Below are positions 10,088-22,079 of a DNA stretch of 64,000 bases, one piece after another. Source of the DNA: Ectobius pallidus (Eukaryota; Arthropoda; Insecta; Blattodea; Ectobiidae). The stretch covers positions 16,226,606 to 16,290,605 of the forward strand of contig CAXKWD010000003.1 of assembly GCA_964059195.1 (NCBI GenBank), read 5' to 3'. The notes beneath the pieces were generated by a model. That model worked only from the letters and a program-made list of their open reading frames with translations, made no database searches and was not told where the DNA came from. Numbering within the stretch: the first letter of the stretch is position 1; every line of letters starts with the position of its first letter. A program made the translations under genes and the position numbers.

Positions 10088-10475
10088 ATATGACACCGGG
10101 ATTCGAACCCGTGACCTTCGATTTTCGTGGCGGTCCTCTACCAACTGACCTACCCAGAGTTCGACTCGTGGTGCCAGAACTCTCCTATCGTTAATGTTGA
10201 TGGTTGACCTCAATGAAAGATATTTACATCATATATACAGTATTTTGAGGCACACCAATTCAGTTGCTTTGTGAAAGGGATACCACTATTATTGTACACT
10301 TGTACATTATCATATAAGATGTAATAACTTAATATGAAAAAAAAAACTTGATGTAGAAGAATACATGAAAACATTTTAGGAGTAAAATTCCTCTGACACC
10401 GGGATTCGAACTTGGCACATTTCATTTCACTTGCCGATTTTCTACCAGTTCAGCTAATCACGGATGGAATGTTTC
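10088..10475 (-). mobile_element. Two diverged family A SINE-like copies in tandem
   Basis: Two tRNA-like cores on the minus strand (about 10155-10092 and 10450-10390) with CACCGGGATTCGAAC B boxes. Flanking words match family A (AAAATTCCTCTGACA, GTACATTA, GAGGCACAC). More diverged than the 4.3-5.3 kb copies, so older. Confidence 0.6.
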
Positions 10476-10766
10476 CTATCGCTACGGGTCAGAAGTTATG
10501 ACCTAAAAATGCCTGAAAAATGACCTATAAAATTACCTTAAATTTATGGCAAAATATGACATGGAAAATTGAAAAAATTACAATATTTCTAAACATGTAT
10601 TGAAAAGGGAATACACAGTAGTATAATAATAAACAAAGAACAAGATTTAAGTATTTTATATTACTATTATTATTGTTTTGTTTACTATATTTATTAATGA
10701 ATGCCTCATAGCTGAGGAATTATGAGATCGCTTCGTCTGTAATTTTGGAAAGGTAGATTCTGAAGT

Positions 10767-11066
10767 GACCGCCGTGTGGTTCGCGTCGCTGACCACAGAT
10801 CCGTCGGCCCGGGTTCGATCCCCGGTACCTCCTCGGATTTTTCTGAGGTAGGGAGGTCTGGTAGGGGTGCACTCAGCCCCGTGATTCCAAATTGAGGAGC
10901 TACTTGATAGAGAAGTAGCGGCTCCGGTCACGAAAACAACCATTAACGGCCGTGGGTGTCGGCATGCTGACCACATGCCCCAATCCTGCCATCTGCCTAC
11001 GGTAGATGACGCAGCGGACGGGTGGTAGGCCAAGTCCCTCCAGGGATGTAGCGCCACGAAGTTTAG
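10767..11066 (+). mobile_element. tRNA-derived SINE, family B, copy 2
   Basis: tRNA-like head at 10767-10835 (GGTTCGCGTCGCTGACCAC, B box GGGTTCGATCCCC), then the family B body through TGTAGCGCCACGAAG. Good match to 31948-32255. Open frames on the minus strand here are SINE-derived and not genes. Confidence 0.85.
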
Positions 11067-11453
11067 TTTCAGATTCTGAAGACAAAATAGGAAAAAAATG
11101 CAACAGAAGAATGAAAATTTCAAAAACAAAAAATACCACTAGAGAATAATATGCCGAAAATTCTGAACAAAAGATAGGGTAAAATGCAATGGAAGAATGA
11201 AACTTTTCCTAAAAAAAAAAGACCAGTAGAGAATAAAATGCAAACAAATGTAAAACGAAAGTCAACTATTTTTGTTCATTTTGAGGCGAGGCCAATATAC
11301 GTATACTACAACCTGCTTTGCCTGTGATGCCTCAGAAAAATTATGACATTTCATCACCTTCGGAGCCCTAATTATCACTAATGTGATAGTGATATGATAG
11401 TGATAATGTGATATCACAGAAAGGAAAGGAAATAAATGATGGATCCTAGAACA

Positions 11454-12205
11454 TCTACTCTTATACAATTTAACGGCCCTAAATAGCGTGCTCACTCCCT
11501 CACTTCGTGAGACATCGGGTATACTCGGCGGTGTTCGTCTCTCGCAGTCTAAACTTTCACGAAGAGTACAAAATTAGGAAAACCGTTTCTTTATTATATA
11601 AGGCCTAAGTGAAATGAACACAATGAACAAATATTATAATTTTATTTTTACTTACAATTTTCATAGCTCTGAACCACAAAATTGTTAATAAACTGCCAGT
11701 GTAAATTTCTTAAACATCCTGAAGTCAATTAATAATGGCGGGCTAAACCGCAGGCACCAGCTATTGATAGTTTAACTCTGTAAAATAACGCGGACAATAA
11801 AAATCCAAACAAACCACTCCTTCCCTTGAAAAATTACATAATTTATGAAAATTACACTGAATTTATGAAATAAAATTCACATCATATTCATCTGTCAACA
11901 AACAGTTGAGAAACAATACGTATTATCCATGGCCGTCCCGAGAATTTCACACGAGTAATACAGTCTAGAAGGCAGTGGTATTATTAGTGTTCACAGTAAG
12001 CTTTGGAACTGCATAATCGAATCTGAGATCGTTTTCTAATCATGGAATGTACTCTAAAAGCCGGAATTTTAGCTGTTTCAATGGTTTTAATGGTTTTAAT
12101 GGTTTAGTTTATGAATGATTCGCGTACAAGTGTTAATAAATATAATGCTTCAATAATTATTATACTCTTAATTTTTAATGTTTCAATTAATTATCGTAAT
12201 TGCAA
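11454..12205 (+). mobile_element. Composite non-autonomous Helitron (modules A and B), copy 1
   Basis: Begins A|TCTACTCTTATAC, the A-T insertion context of Helitrons. Module A ends near 11762 at GGCACCAGCT; module B follows to about 12205, where the hairpin and CTAG end are lost. The sister copy at 12585-13298 keeps both ends. No Rep/helicase coding. Confidence 0.7.
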
Positions 12206-12584
12206 AAGAATGATTCAAGAGGACCTTGTTCTTGAACAAAGAAGGCTTTGGACATAGCCTACTTTACTACAATCATAATGCTTGCGGACAAACTTCCACG
12301 GTTAGTGTATTTATGTATTTGATACTACTTGAAAGTTGTCTGACCCTGATTATCTCACACCATACAAAAGTAAAGATTTCCGAGGAAGTCGTGACGCCAG
12401 AGATGTTGACCACCGTCTGGAGAGTAATGGAGACCTCATCAATCTGCATTACAAGGTGGAGGAAAGAAGCGGCGAGGAATCGCAATGAAGAGACATCGTG
12501 TGATATATTGCTAGACTCCAAGGACATCGTATGGGTAGACAAAACATTAATATATTAAGGAAGGTAGTGGGTGAAACTTCTATA
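12206..12584. other. Spacer between two Helitron copies
   Basis: About 380 bp of unrelated sequence. A 110-codon open frame (12226-12558) has no recognisable motif and I do not call it a gene. Confidence 0.5.
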
Positions 12585-13298
12585 TCTACTCTTATACAAT
12601 TCAACAGCCCTAAATAGCGTTGCTCACTCGCTCGCCCACTTCGTGAGATATGGGGTATACTCGGCTATGTTCGTTTCTCGCAGTCTAAACTTTCACGAAG
12701 AGTACAAAATTAGGAAAACCGTTTCTTTATTATATAAAGCCTAAGTGAAATGAACACAATGAACAAATATTACTTACAATTTTCATAGCTCTGAACCACA
12801 AACATTTTTAATAAACTGCCAGTGTAAATTTCTTAAAAATCCTGGATTCAATTAATAATGGCGGGCGAAGCCGCGGACACCAGCTATAATATTATTGATA
12901 GTTTAATCATGGAAGTACCGCGGACGATAAAAATCCAAACAAACCATTCCTTCCCTTGAAAAATTATATAATTTCTGAAAATTACACTGAATTTATCAAA
13001 TAAAATTCACATCACATTCATCTGTCAACAAACAGTTGAGAAACAATACGTATTACGTGTTCACAGTTAGCTTTGGAACTGCATAATCGAATCTGATATC
13101 GTTTTCCCAGGCGGCGGTTTCTAAGCGTGGAATGTACTCTGAAGCCGGAATTTTAGCTGTTTCATTAATTATTAATGGTTTAGTTTATGAATGATTCGAG
13201 TGCAAGTGTTAATAAATATAATGCTTTAATAGTTATTATACTCTTAATTTTTAATTTTTAAATTAATTATCGTGGGCGAAGCCGCGGGCACCTGCTAG
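12585..13298 (+). mobile_element. Composite non-autonomous Helitron, copy 2, both ends present
   Basis: 5' end A|TCTACTC at 12585. Module A hairpin GGGCGAAGCCGCGGACACCAGCT near 12870. Module B 3' hairpin GGGCGAAGCCGCGGGC, then CACCTGCTAG ending at 13298 and followed by T. This is the textbook Helitron 5' TC and 3' CTRR with A-T target. Non-coding. Confidence 0.8.
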
Positions 13299-14735
13299 TA
13301 TTATATATAACTTGCAAGCAGAAAAGCACAAATTTAGTTTAAAATGCCGTCTGTATTTCGTCCACAATTTCTGCACAAATATGATTTGCCGTGCCCTTCA
13401 TATAATATAAGCGGTATGTCTTGTCCACGACGCCATGTTCCCAATTAAACAGTGCCACTGCCTGTCTGGTGGAAATTAAACTGTAATAAAAAATATAAAA
13501 AACCTGCCCCGTGTTCACTGATTGATCCCAGTCTACATGAAATTAAATCCAATTCCGTGAGAGTGAAAATTACTGATTCTTTCTGAAGGGAGTCATTCAT
13601 TATTATAACGAATTTGCATTGCTCAGTAACAACATGTTTGTTACACATGGGCCGATCGAAGCTCTCAATCCTTAACGAGCCAGATAGCGTCAGTCATATT
13701 ACAAAGCAAATTAAACACAAAGGTAACATTGAAAGCATTGGAAATCTGAGAATTATTTATACCATATTTGTTAAGCAGATGAAACATCCAGACTAAACAA
13801 AATGGTAATAAGGTAGTAATAATACCTTCACCTTTAGGTATGAAAATTTTATTTTTAATTATCAGGGCTCTCAGTTTTTATATTTATTATACAACTGTAT
13901 ATTAAGACATTTCAAAAGAAAAATGTTTCCTAATTATTCATAATTTGTTTATAAAAATTGTGTTATTGAAAATTTAGACTATAAATTTGAAACAAGATTA
14001 CTTCAAAACTATGGAAGATAGAAACACAAAATTTTCACTAATCTGTACCCAGAATAATTCTCTAGTGCGTGACATTTAGGGGTTTTTTGTTCACTTCAGA
14101 TTTTAAATTGTTACATAGATTTATATAAACTGAAAATATTTTTTTTGTTCACATCATTATAAACAAAAATCTAGGACACAGTAGAATATTCATACATAAA
14201 AACTTTTTATCAGTATCAAGCACTAGAGAAGATTTCAAGTTTCAAAATGACACCAAAATCACCTCGATATGTTAATTTATAGAAGAATTATGATGTCTGA
14301 AACCATTGAATACTGAGTTTTTTTTACTTACGGGAAACTGAGAAGAAAGCAAACCTTGTATCGAAAAGCATGAAAATACGAAGTTCAAATAGTTCATTCT
14401 TACCCCAGCATGGCTCCACTTACTTACTAGTGTATTAGTGAGAACTAACAGTCAATATGAGAATTTCTATCAAAGGGAATAATAAAAATACTGAAATTTG
14501 ATCAATAGCTATTTCAAAACGTAGCCTCTTAGCAAAAGAGCTCTAACTAAGGAACTAGCAGCCAGAATTTAAAAATTAATATATGAAATTAAAGAGAAAA
14601 GAACTGTCTATCTAAATATGTAATTTTCGAAAAATGCAATTTTTCTGAATTTTTGGGTTTCTTATTTATTTATTTAACACTTTTAAATTTATCCCCTTTC
14701 CTTGATATCTATCCGGTGCCTATATATTCATTGTA
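13299..14735. other. Unannotated AT-rich stretch
   Basis: About 1.4 kb of low-complexity AT-rich DNA with no gene, RNA or repeat that I can support. Confidence 0.6.
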
Positions 14736-15035
14736 AAAAGTAAAATATTCCCTATACAGGCCATGAAGGCCCAGAAGGTTCCAGGAGGTTGAGGCTCCCA
14801 TGATTTTTAGACATTCGGTACGTGAAGGTGGTAAGGTTGTCAGCCTTACGCACAGGCCGCCTTTACCCCTAGGTTTGCTCCTGGTACTCTTTTCTGTTGG
14901 AGGCTGAGTCGACCCCAGGGCCATAGTGCCACCAGAAGGATTAGGCCAACTGATAAACTCCAACGACCTCACTGGGGATCGAACCCGCTACCTTCCTGTT
15001 TGTAGCGCAGCGCCTCAACCACTATGCTTCGGACA
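14736..15035 (-). mobile_element. tRNA-derived SINE, family C, copy 1
   Basis: The minus strand has a tRNA-like head (GTGGTTGAGGCGCTGCGCTAC, B box GGGTTCGATCCCC) and the family body (GTGGCACTATGGCCCTGGGG, CTCAGCCTCCAACAG, GGCCTGTATAGGGA). The 3' tail is TTTTACTT. Other copies are at 34586, 40446, 55924 and a scrap at 16475. Confidence 0.85.
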
Positions 15036-15780
15036 TTCATTGTACGTTATTAATTTATAATACACATGTATTTTCTGACCTGTAAGATAATATTAAAAAG
15101 AGTAGGCCAACTGTTACGCGATATTTAAACAGTTTTAGAGGCCGTTTTGATGAAATAACTTTTGAAATATTGTAAAGTGTATATTTAAATACCTTAACCA
15201 GTAAAGCAAAATTTGTTTTTGACCCTAGCCAATGTACCACCTCCCCTTAAAGAAACGATCTGGAGTGAAACTCTGAGATCGATTACAAAAATAATAAAAA
15301 CTTTAGTATAGATATTGGGATGAAACACTGATTGAACTACTCGTGCTATTATAAGAAAACAACGTGGCACTACATCTATGAGTTTTAATCATAAAATATA
15401 AATTTGCACATTTATTCGTTAATAATATATACATTTTTATTGCTTCCTGTTAAAATGTATTAATTGGAGTGAATTCATGCGCATTTTTTGCAATTTCTTT
15501 GAAAACCGTTTATAGCAAAACACATTGTCACTGACGTTTATGTGAGCCAGTGGGCTATGTCACCTACAGAAAATGATAATTTTAAAGGAACCAGGTAGCT
15601 ATTTTGTTTCTAGACAATGCTTCCTTTAAGTTCTTATTAGTAAAAAGTCTTATGTGAAAGTCACATAACTTCCTGTTCCCAAATAAAAGTTAGCAGTATT
15701 CACATATTCTTGTACAGAATGGCAAGACACAATTTTACGCTAATTATGTCATAGATACTTATAGTCTCTTCTTTTAATGT
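15036..15780. other. Unannotated sequence
   Basis: No gene seen. A short piece near 15650-15680 (GTGAAAGTCACATAACTTC) matches the head of the modular repeats at 34042 and 50158. Confidence 0.5.
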
Positions 15781-15811
15781 TGCGACTAAAATGGCAGGTT
15801 ACAAACAATCT

Positions 15812-15907
15812 AAAAAGAAAAAGAAGAAGAACAAGAAGAAGAACAACAACAAGAATAAGAATAAGAACAAGAAGAAGAACAAGAACAAGAATAAGAAGAA
15901 AAACAAG
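15812..15907 (+). repeat. Purine-rich AAG/AAC/AAT triplet tract
   Basis: About 95 bp of imperfect triplet repeats (AAGAAGAAC, AATAAGAAT). A 108-codon Arg/Thr-rich open frame across it is an artefact of the repeat. Confidence 0.85.
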
Positions 15908-16104
15908 TGACTACAAACGTTTATTGAACTTTCCGCCGTTAAGAATATTCCGAAATTTAACGAATATTCCCCTCAGATATTTCTTTACTGTAAGCATGGC
16001 CGACAAGTATCTTTCTCACTTCACATTCTTATTTATAGAATACGAGACCGTGAATGTCCGCGGTATTGAGTTGCTCACCAGGCAAGACAGTTTTTACAAA
16101 TAGT

Positions 16105-16474
16105 GGGCTTACAACCACCCTTCAGAGAATTTTTTTTTGAAAAAAGTTTTAGATAAAGTTTTAGCTCTTGGTATAAGCCCTCCATGTACAAAATTTAAAG
16201 GAAATCGTTTGACCCGTTTATGACATAATCGCAAAAAAAAAAAAAAAAAAAAATTTCTTCATATAATGTCCCCTTAAATATAAGAGGTTGTCACCAATCT
16301 TCGTGTCACAGCCTCAGAAGGTACCTAACCCAAATACAAAATTTTGTTTTCGTACGACTTTCCGTTACATGAGGCCGTATTGCAAAGAGCGTGTATTCAC
16401 AGTGGGTAGCTTATAACTACCCTTCAGAGAATTACTTCGAAAAAATGTTTCAAACAAAAGTTTTACCTTCTAAA
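16105..16474 (+). repeat. Two units of the CTTCAGAGAAT repeat (unit type Y)
   Basis: The string ACCCTTCAGAGAATT occurs at about 16115 and 16418, with shared downstream text (TTTTAGCTCTTGG, AAGGTACCTAACCCAAAT, GAGGCCGTATTGCAAAGAGCG). The same unit occurs twice at 50285-50700. A poly-A run lies at 16233-16253. Non-coding. Confidence 0.7.
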
Positions 16475-16562
16475 ATAAATGAGTGCCAGGAGCAATCCTG
16501 GGAGTATAGGCGGCCGATGCGAAAGGGTAAAAACCTCACCACCTTTATGTGTCCAATTTATA
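16475..16562 (+). mobile_element. SINE family C fragment
   Basis: About 88 bp matching the middle of family C (ATGAGTGCCAGGAGCAATCC, GGAGTATAGGCGGCCG, ACCTCACCACCTT). Both ends are missing, and it sits directly after the type Y repeat. Confidence 0.7.
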
Positions 16563-17366
16563 CTATAAATTTGGAATATAGCCTGAGATAAACTTAATTA
16601 AATGCATTACTAGATAATTATGTAGAAAATATCTATAAATAATTAATCTTTTAATTTGAAGTGTATTATATCTCAGCCGGTTTGCTATTTTGTCAGCTGC
16701 GATAATCGTAGCTCCTACTTCATGCGTCAATTTCTCCTACAGAGGTGTACTGCGTGTAGTCTAGTCGGACACAGCAGGCGAATTATGTCTGAAGAGTGCA
16801 GATGCAGTTCTAGGGTTGCTATTTACACGAATAGAATATAATTCAAATGATTACTAAGAGGCCAACTTTTTTTATTGGGCAGAGGAAGGTATGTGAATTT
16901 CACATCAGATATTTTTTTACAGATATTACTCTAGCAAATTACTTCAAAACATCAATCTCACCCTGATTCTTACATCCTTTATAATTTGACATAAATGATT
17001 AAAAAAAAATCCAAATCCAGCGCTTCCTTCGAATCTACAGAGTTTAAAAATCTATAACATATTTATTTAAGTGCATAGTACCTATAATATAAAGCCACAT
17101 GGCTGACTCACTCACTCACTCACTCACTCATTCACTCACTGACATTAATGTTTGCCCACTTCCAGATGAGCTAGAAACATGAAATTTGGTACACATATAG
17201 CTTTTAGGCTGTAAACCACAGGAAAATTACAAAAAGTTCATTTTTTTTATTGTTAGCTCTAAAAACCTCCGAAAAAGAACTCGGTGTCCATGGCAACGGT
17301 ATTATCAAACAGTGTTCACACAGGGCTCTGAAAGTTTAGAAATAATTATTTCCGTAAACCTAACGG
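16563..17366. other. Unannotated sequence with a short CACT repeat
   Basis: No gene seen. A CACT tetranucleotide tract at about 17110-17142. A lone X-box-like string (GTGTCCATGGCAAC) lies near 17286 with no gene next to it. Confidence 0.5.
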
Positions 17367-17440
17367 GGTGGTCGAAAATGTAACACTTGGACTCACATTC
17401 TGGAGGTCCCAGGTTCATAATTAATTCAAACCAATTAACA
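17367..17440 (+). mobile_element. SINE family D-like tRNA fragment
   Basis: GGGGTGGTCGAAAATGTAAC...TGGACTCACATTCTGGAGGTC resembles the tRNA-like head of family D at 37355. Diverged and short. Confidence 0.4.
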
Positions 17441-18955
17441 TTTTAGCTTGTAACCGATGGGGAAATTCCTAAAAAATCCCAAAGTCTTCCCACATTTATT
17501 TTTTTCAGGTTTATTGTGGAAAAAAGATAATAGCCAATACAGCAGACTAAATGCACGCACTCTATCTCCCATAGATCTTTTTAAAAACCTTTCCCGAGAA
17601 CCTCTGCCCCCAATGATCGAAGCTGGTTTTATTTATAAGTTTCAATGATTACTCAACTCTACTCACGACGAAGCACAACATTTGCCTATTACAGAAATCT
17701 GATTATAATGAAATTACTTTTAGTCTATGAATTCTTGGTACATATTTGAGAGTATCAACCTTAGCCTCCAGTTTCCATTAATACATTTATCCTGGTTTTC
17801 AAAATGTTGGTTGCACTCTACAAGAAGAATTTTGTTTGCGGGAGCAGACTGTCAACTTGAAAATTACCTACACATGACGTAATCGGTCCAACCGCAATTA
17901 AATAATAAAGTTCACCCCTAATCATGCAAATAGCATCAGTAGGGTCCGAAAGTTTATGAAACCCCATATTTTTAATAATGCACTCTATTACATGCTAGTG
18001 TTGAAATATGCACATGAAAGAAATGACAGAGAATCGATATTTTCATTTTGCATATTGTTGCATATTTCTCTACTTTTTCGAAATTGCAACGTATTTGTTT
18101 GATATTAAAATATTTGTGCATTTTTTGTTTATTTTTCACATGTTTAACAGTATGTTCCTGACAGATTTTAAATATTGTTAATTCAAACATTTACACCATA
18201 TTTGACTAAATAAGTCTTTTGAGAAATAACTGTACAAAAATTATTGATTGTACATAGAATAATGTTTTTTGAGCTGATTGTATAATATTAAAGCGACGCC
18301 TCATTTCATTTGTTTTTTTTTTTAAACACCTAAGTTCCTAAAACATTTTGTAAATGTAATTTAGGTAATAAAAGAACGTAAGGTATTAAAATTATTTGAA
18401 TGATGGAGCACATTCCATTTATTTAAGAGCATATTTTACATATTTTAGAGTATATATTCATGCATATTTCATCGTCTGATACATCATTAACTTCCAAGTC
18501 AAAAGCATCCCTATCAAAAATCACAATTTCATGTCGGAGGAGTTAGACCACTGTTGTGCTAATACAATTTTAAACCATGGCCTAATAGATTAACTGGCAA
18601 GGCTCAAGTACAGATAGTGATACAGTGTACCTAAGTCAATATTTCACATCTCTTCAATATGCAACGCCTAGCAACCCTCTCTGGTGTTTAAAAATCCCCC
18701 GCAAGCTGCATGTGCTACTCTGTTTTACGGTTATGCCCAGATGGAAGGATCACGTAGTGTCCCGGGTCAAGGGGTATTACAGTAGCACACGAATTAATAG
18801 CAGCATGCCAATGAAGGCAGCGTAGGTGGGTAGTAATGCTATGAATCCTCTCTTACTCTAAGCCCACTGGGTTCAAATTTAGATGGATAGTTCGAATCAT
18901 GGCCACATGTAATAAAACACCTATCCGAAACACAATTTATTATAGGTGATCCCAC
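17441..18955. other. Unannotated AT-rich stretch
   Basis: About 1.5 kb without a supportable feature; short open frames only. Confidence 0.6.
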
Positions 18956-19033
18956 GAGAGTTGATGAGTTTATCGATAGATTCGCGACTGCGCAGCAGGA
19001 GCGAATTCGTCTGATGAAACTCGTCAACTCGAG
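18956..19033. repeat. Strong imperfect hairpin
   Basis: GAGTTGATGAGTTT at 18958 pairs with AAACTCGTCAACTC ending at 19030, and GATTCGC pairs with GCGAATTC, leaving a loop of about 15 bases. The stem is about 28 bp with a few mismatches. It may be the tips of a compact transposon; no gene attached. Confidence 0.65.
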
Positions 19034-19322
19034 TTGGATTTATTAAGACTATTCCATGAATAAAAATGTAACGGATTATACAAATAATAATTACTTTCGT
19101 GCTTTTAATCTGTTCCCTTCGCTGTGTACTTTTCATATTGTATGTGTTTCTTGTTTTTTCTATATTTTTCCTTTAAGTTGTAGTATTAGTTTAAATATTT
19201 TTAGTATTAAATTAAACATAGAATATTGGTGTTGTAAAACCGATGTAATTTGTATATAAGAGAATATTGTAATTGGGCTATAAGCCTGTTATATTCTCAA
19301 CAAAATAAATAATAAATATTTT

Positions 19323-19400
19323 ACCCAGTCGTAAAGGCAAATGCCGAATTGGATATTAACTTATCATTTACTTATCTTCATCTTGTATCATATCAATTAA
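19323..19400 (+). mobile_element. SINE family D tail fragment
   Basis: CCAGTCGTAAAGGCAAATGCC...TTACTTATCTTCATC matches the body of family D (37455-37530 and the reverse complement of 45690-45780). Confidence 0.5.
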
Positions 19401-19976
19401 AAACTGAATATCAGCTGAAATGAACAGACGTCATAAACACACCAACAATAGAAAACAGTTGCACTTCAATACTTACGAGGCCCACTGATATACATATAGA
19501 AGCTGAGATTACTGATATGACCTCTATGTTCAGGGGAGTTTAAACAAATCCTATTTTTAAGAAGAAAAAAAAGAAAACTTTCCCTTGTAAGTGCAACATT
19601 ATTGCACGAAGTTTCCTTGGTAACACACATCTTTTTTTCATCAATGTGATCTTGACTGAAGTATGTTAGAGAGGTTCGAAGAACATTTAGCAAGTTTTAG
19701 TAGGCTGATAAGAATCTTTGGAAGTATAAAATAAAAGACAATCGAGTGGGTGGAGTGAAGAAATGGATGATAAGAAAACTGTTGAGCTGCAGAACACAAG
19801 AGTGGAGAAAGCACAATGGCTAAAGCTTTTAGAAAGACTCTGGGACCAAGAAGAATGGGCACTACCCCCTCCCTGTACTCGCAAATCACGGAGAGAACAT
19901 GGGGCGAATTAAAAACACAACAAAGAAACTCCGAGAGTGGGTGGGGGTGTCTTGTACACACGTATACATAGATAAG

Positions 19977-19978
<2 letters not shown>
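19401..19978. other. Unannotated sequence
   Basis: No gene seen. A minus-strand open frame of 106 codons (19641-19961) has no recognisable domain. Confidence 0.5.

Positions 19979-20042
<64 letters not shown>
19979..20042 (+). repeat. (CT)n microsatellite, about 62 bp
   Basis: Uninterrupted CT dinucleotides; likely polymorphic in length. Confidence 0.97.
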
Positions 20043-20046
<4 letters not shown>

Positions 20047-20274
20047 GACTATTCTCCCAACATGACGATTATGAACTTTGCTTTCTTTCTCTCAAAAAAT
20101 ATTATGTACTTCAATTTCCTCTCATGCTTTATACTCTATCAAAGACAGGTTGTTAAAGTTTTATATTTCTCTAAAGGTACACTTAGTCAGTACTTCAATT
20201 TTCTGTCATATTATTGAATTCAACTGAATATGGTTCTATGATTTTTAAAATTATTTATTTATTTTATTTTAAAA

Positions 20275-20448
20275 CTAGCTTAAAAGGCCCGGCGTCTCTC
20301 GGGTTTTGTATTTTGTAATTCGAAATTAACTTATGAAGGACTTTCAATTTTCAAACTCTTGGTCTTTATATAGGCATTCAGAATTTGAAATGAGGAAAAA
20401 CGACTCAAACTATTCCCTCAGAAAACGCTAGATATAGCTTTTTATAGC
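20275..20448 (-). mobile_element. Helitron family 2, 3' end fragment
   Basis: The minus strand ends in a GC-rich hairpin remnant and TTTTAAGCTAG (20278-20275) followed by T. It matches the first 190 bp of the full copy at 38522-39369, then stops at the junction with the next Helitron. Confidence 0.7.
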
Positions 20449-21110
20449 TCATAGCAGATCTCCGCGGCTTCGGCCACGATAATTAATCGGAATAGTAAAA
20501 ATTAAGAGCAAAATAATTAAAATATTATATTTATTAACACTTTGCACGCGAAACATTCATAGGTATAAACTGAACGATTGATAGGCCTACTTAATGAAAC
20601 ACCTATAACTCCGGCAGCATGGGAAAAATGACCCTCAGATTCGAGTTTCTTGGCTCAGAAAACCCCTGCATAGTGAGTTTCCTCCAAATCGAACAATGTT
20701 TGCCCATTTAGGCCTATTTCACTATCCCTCTTCCATCTACGTTGAACATTTCAGATGTCTGCGTGCCTTGGCAATATAAATAAATGAATCGACCAGGGTG
20801 GGCTTACAAAATTCAAGCAATCGCGTTGCTTTCATTTCCAAGGTATGACAAAAATAGGCAAATCCTTCTGCAAATTGATTTGACAACTGAAATGTATTAC
20901 TGAAAACTGATGCTTTGAAAGCGCAAAAAATGCACGTTTTCTGCCCGTTTTTTACTCATAACTTGCGAACGAAAGCTAGAATTAAAAGTGTACTATGCCA
21001 GAAACCTTCGTGGGAGTGTACTCACAACTTTCCGAAGTTTCATGGCGATTGGATGAAAGGTGTAGTAATGCATAAAGGACAAACAGACATACATTCGTTT
21101 TTATTTATAT
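20449..21110 (-). mobile_element. Helitron family 1, nearly full length
   Basis: The minus strand runs from a 5' region at about 21110 (AATGTATGTCTGTTTGTCC, ATGCATTACTACACC) to the 3' hairpin GGCCGAAGCCGCGG near 20450. It matches 42942-43330 at its 5' half and 31325-31933 at its 3' half. It abuts the family 2 fragment in the same orientation. Confidence 0.7.
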
Positions 21111-21224
21111 ACATTACATAAATACATAGATATAAGGTCCTGAAACCCCGAAACACAATGGCAAGGTAGAGTCAGAGTGGAAAATTCAATGCCATACGCG
21201 GAATTTAATGTTGTACCGGCACGC

Positions 21225-21295
21225 CGCCATTGTACTTCAATGGTAGAGCAGCGGCACGGAGAGCAGAAGATCCCGGTTCAAATCCCAGCTATAGC
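21225..21295 (+). repeat. tRNA-like fragment
   Basis: TCAATGGTAGAGCAGCGG (A-box-like) and GGTTCAAATCCCAGC (B box). No complete cloverleaf; probably a SINE head of another family. Confidence 0.4.
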
Positions 21296-21904
21296 ATTGC
21301 ATTTTTCAGTCTGACTTAACCTTTCCAGATTAATTATTTTACCTATTCTATAACTTGAAGATACGTATTGTAAATAAACAGTCTATATGAAGAGATTGCG
21401 ATTTAGTATTCTCAGCAATGTAGAAGCTATGTTCATTAGTTTTCATATGTCATTTCTTTCCAAACAAATTGTTGCCAACCAAAAGAGCCTGAATTCAACT
21501 ACAAAGTAAACTACCAAAGATTTTATTGATTACTATTCTAAACACAAAATTACGATTAAAATTTACTTTTCAACATAACATAAAACGTCGTAAGATGTAC
21601 GACCGTTATAAGAACTCAGCAGGCTCACACGTATAACAATATCATTAAGATACCGTTACGTCACATGTAATAAACGTATTTTAGTAGGTCGTAGAAGAAG
21701 TTAATAAAAATCAGGTAAACTGATATAACAAAGTACCAGTATGTTTTTGTTGAATCAATTACCCTTGCAATTATGATATGCAGAAAATAAGTTTTTCTAA
21801 TCAGATTAAAATCGACCAGCGTCAGCAGTACTACAAATTTGTGATACCTTGACAATCGCGCACTCACATAAAAATTAAAAATTAAATTTAAAAAAATTCA
21901 TGTC
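21296..21904. other. Unannotated AT-rich sequence
   Basis: About 600 bp with nothing supportable. Confidence 0.6.
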
Positions 21905-21985
21905 AAATCGGCCGGCTACGGGATTTGACCCGGGGACCTCCAGAATACGAGTTCAAGACATTACCATTTAGCCAACTCAGTCAGT
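21905..21985 (-). mobile_element. SINE family D tRNA-like head
   Basis: The minus strand has CTGAGTTGGCTAAATGG, then a B-box-like GGGTCAAATCCCGTAGCC, the same order as the heads at 37355 and 45869. Confidence 0.55.
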
Positions 21986-22079
21986 TTGACGGTGTTGTTT
22001 GATAAGCATATGTGAAGGAATAGTGTTAACTGTCAAATTATACCGGTAGACAAAAATTAAAATACTTGTGACCTTTAAA

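Noticed and set aside
10656..11129. 157-codon minus-strand open frame
   Set aside because: It lies across SINE family B in antisense; its longest part is a translation of the SINE body.
12226..12558. 110-codon plus-strand open frame
   Set aside because: No recognisable domain, no paralog, and it lies between two Helitrons in AT-rich DNA.
15777..16103. Arg/Thr-rich basic protein
   Set aside because: Produced by translating an AAG/AAC triplet repeat.
17286..17299. Third RFX X-box
   Set aside because: One half site is mismatched (GTGTCC) and no gene lies nearby.
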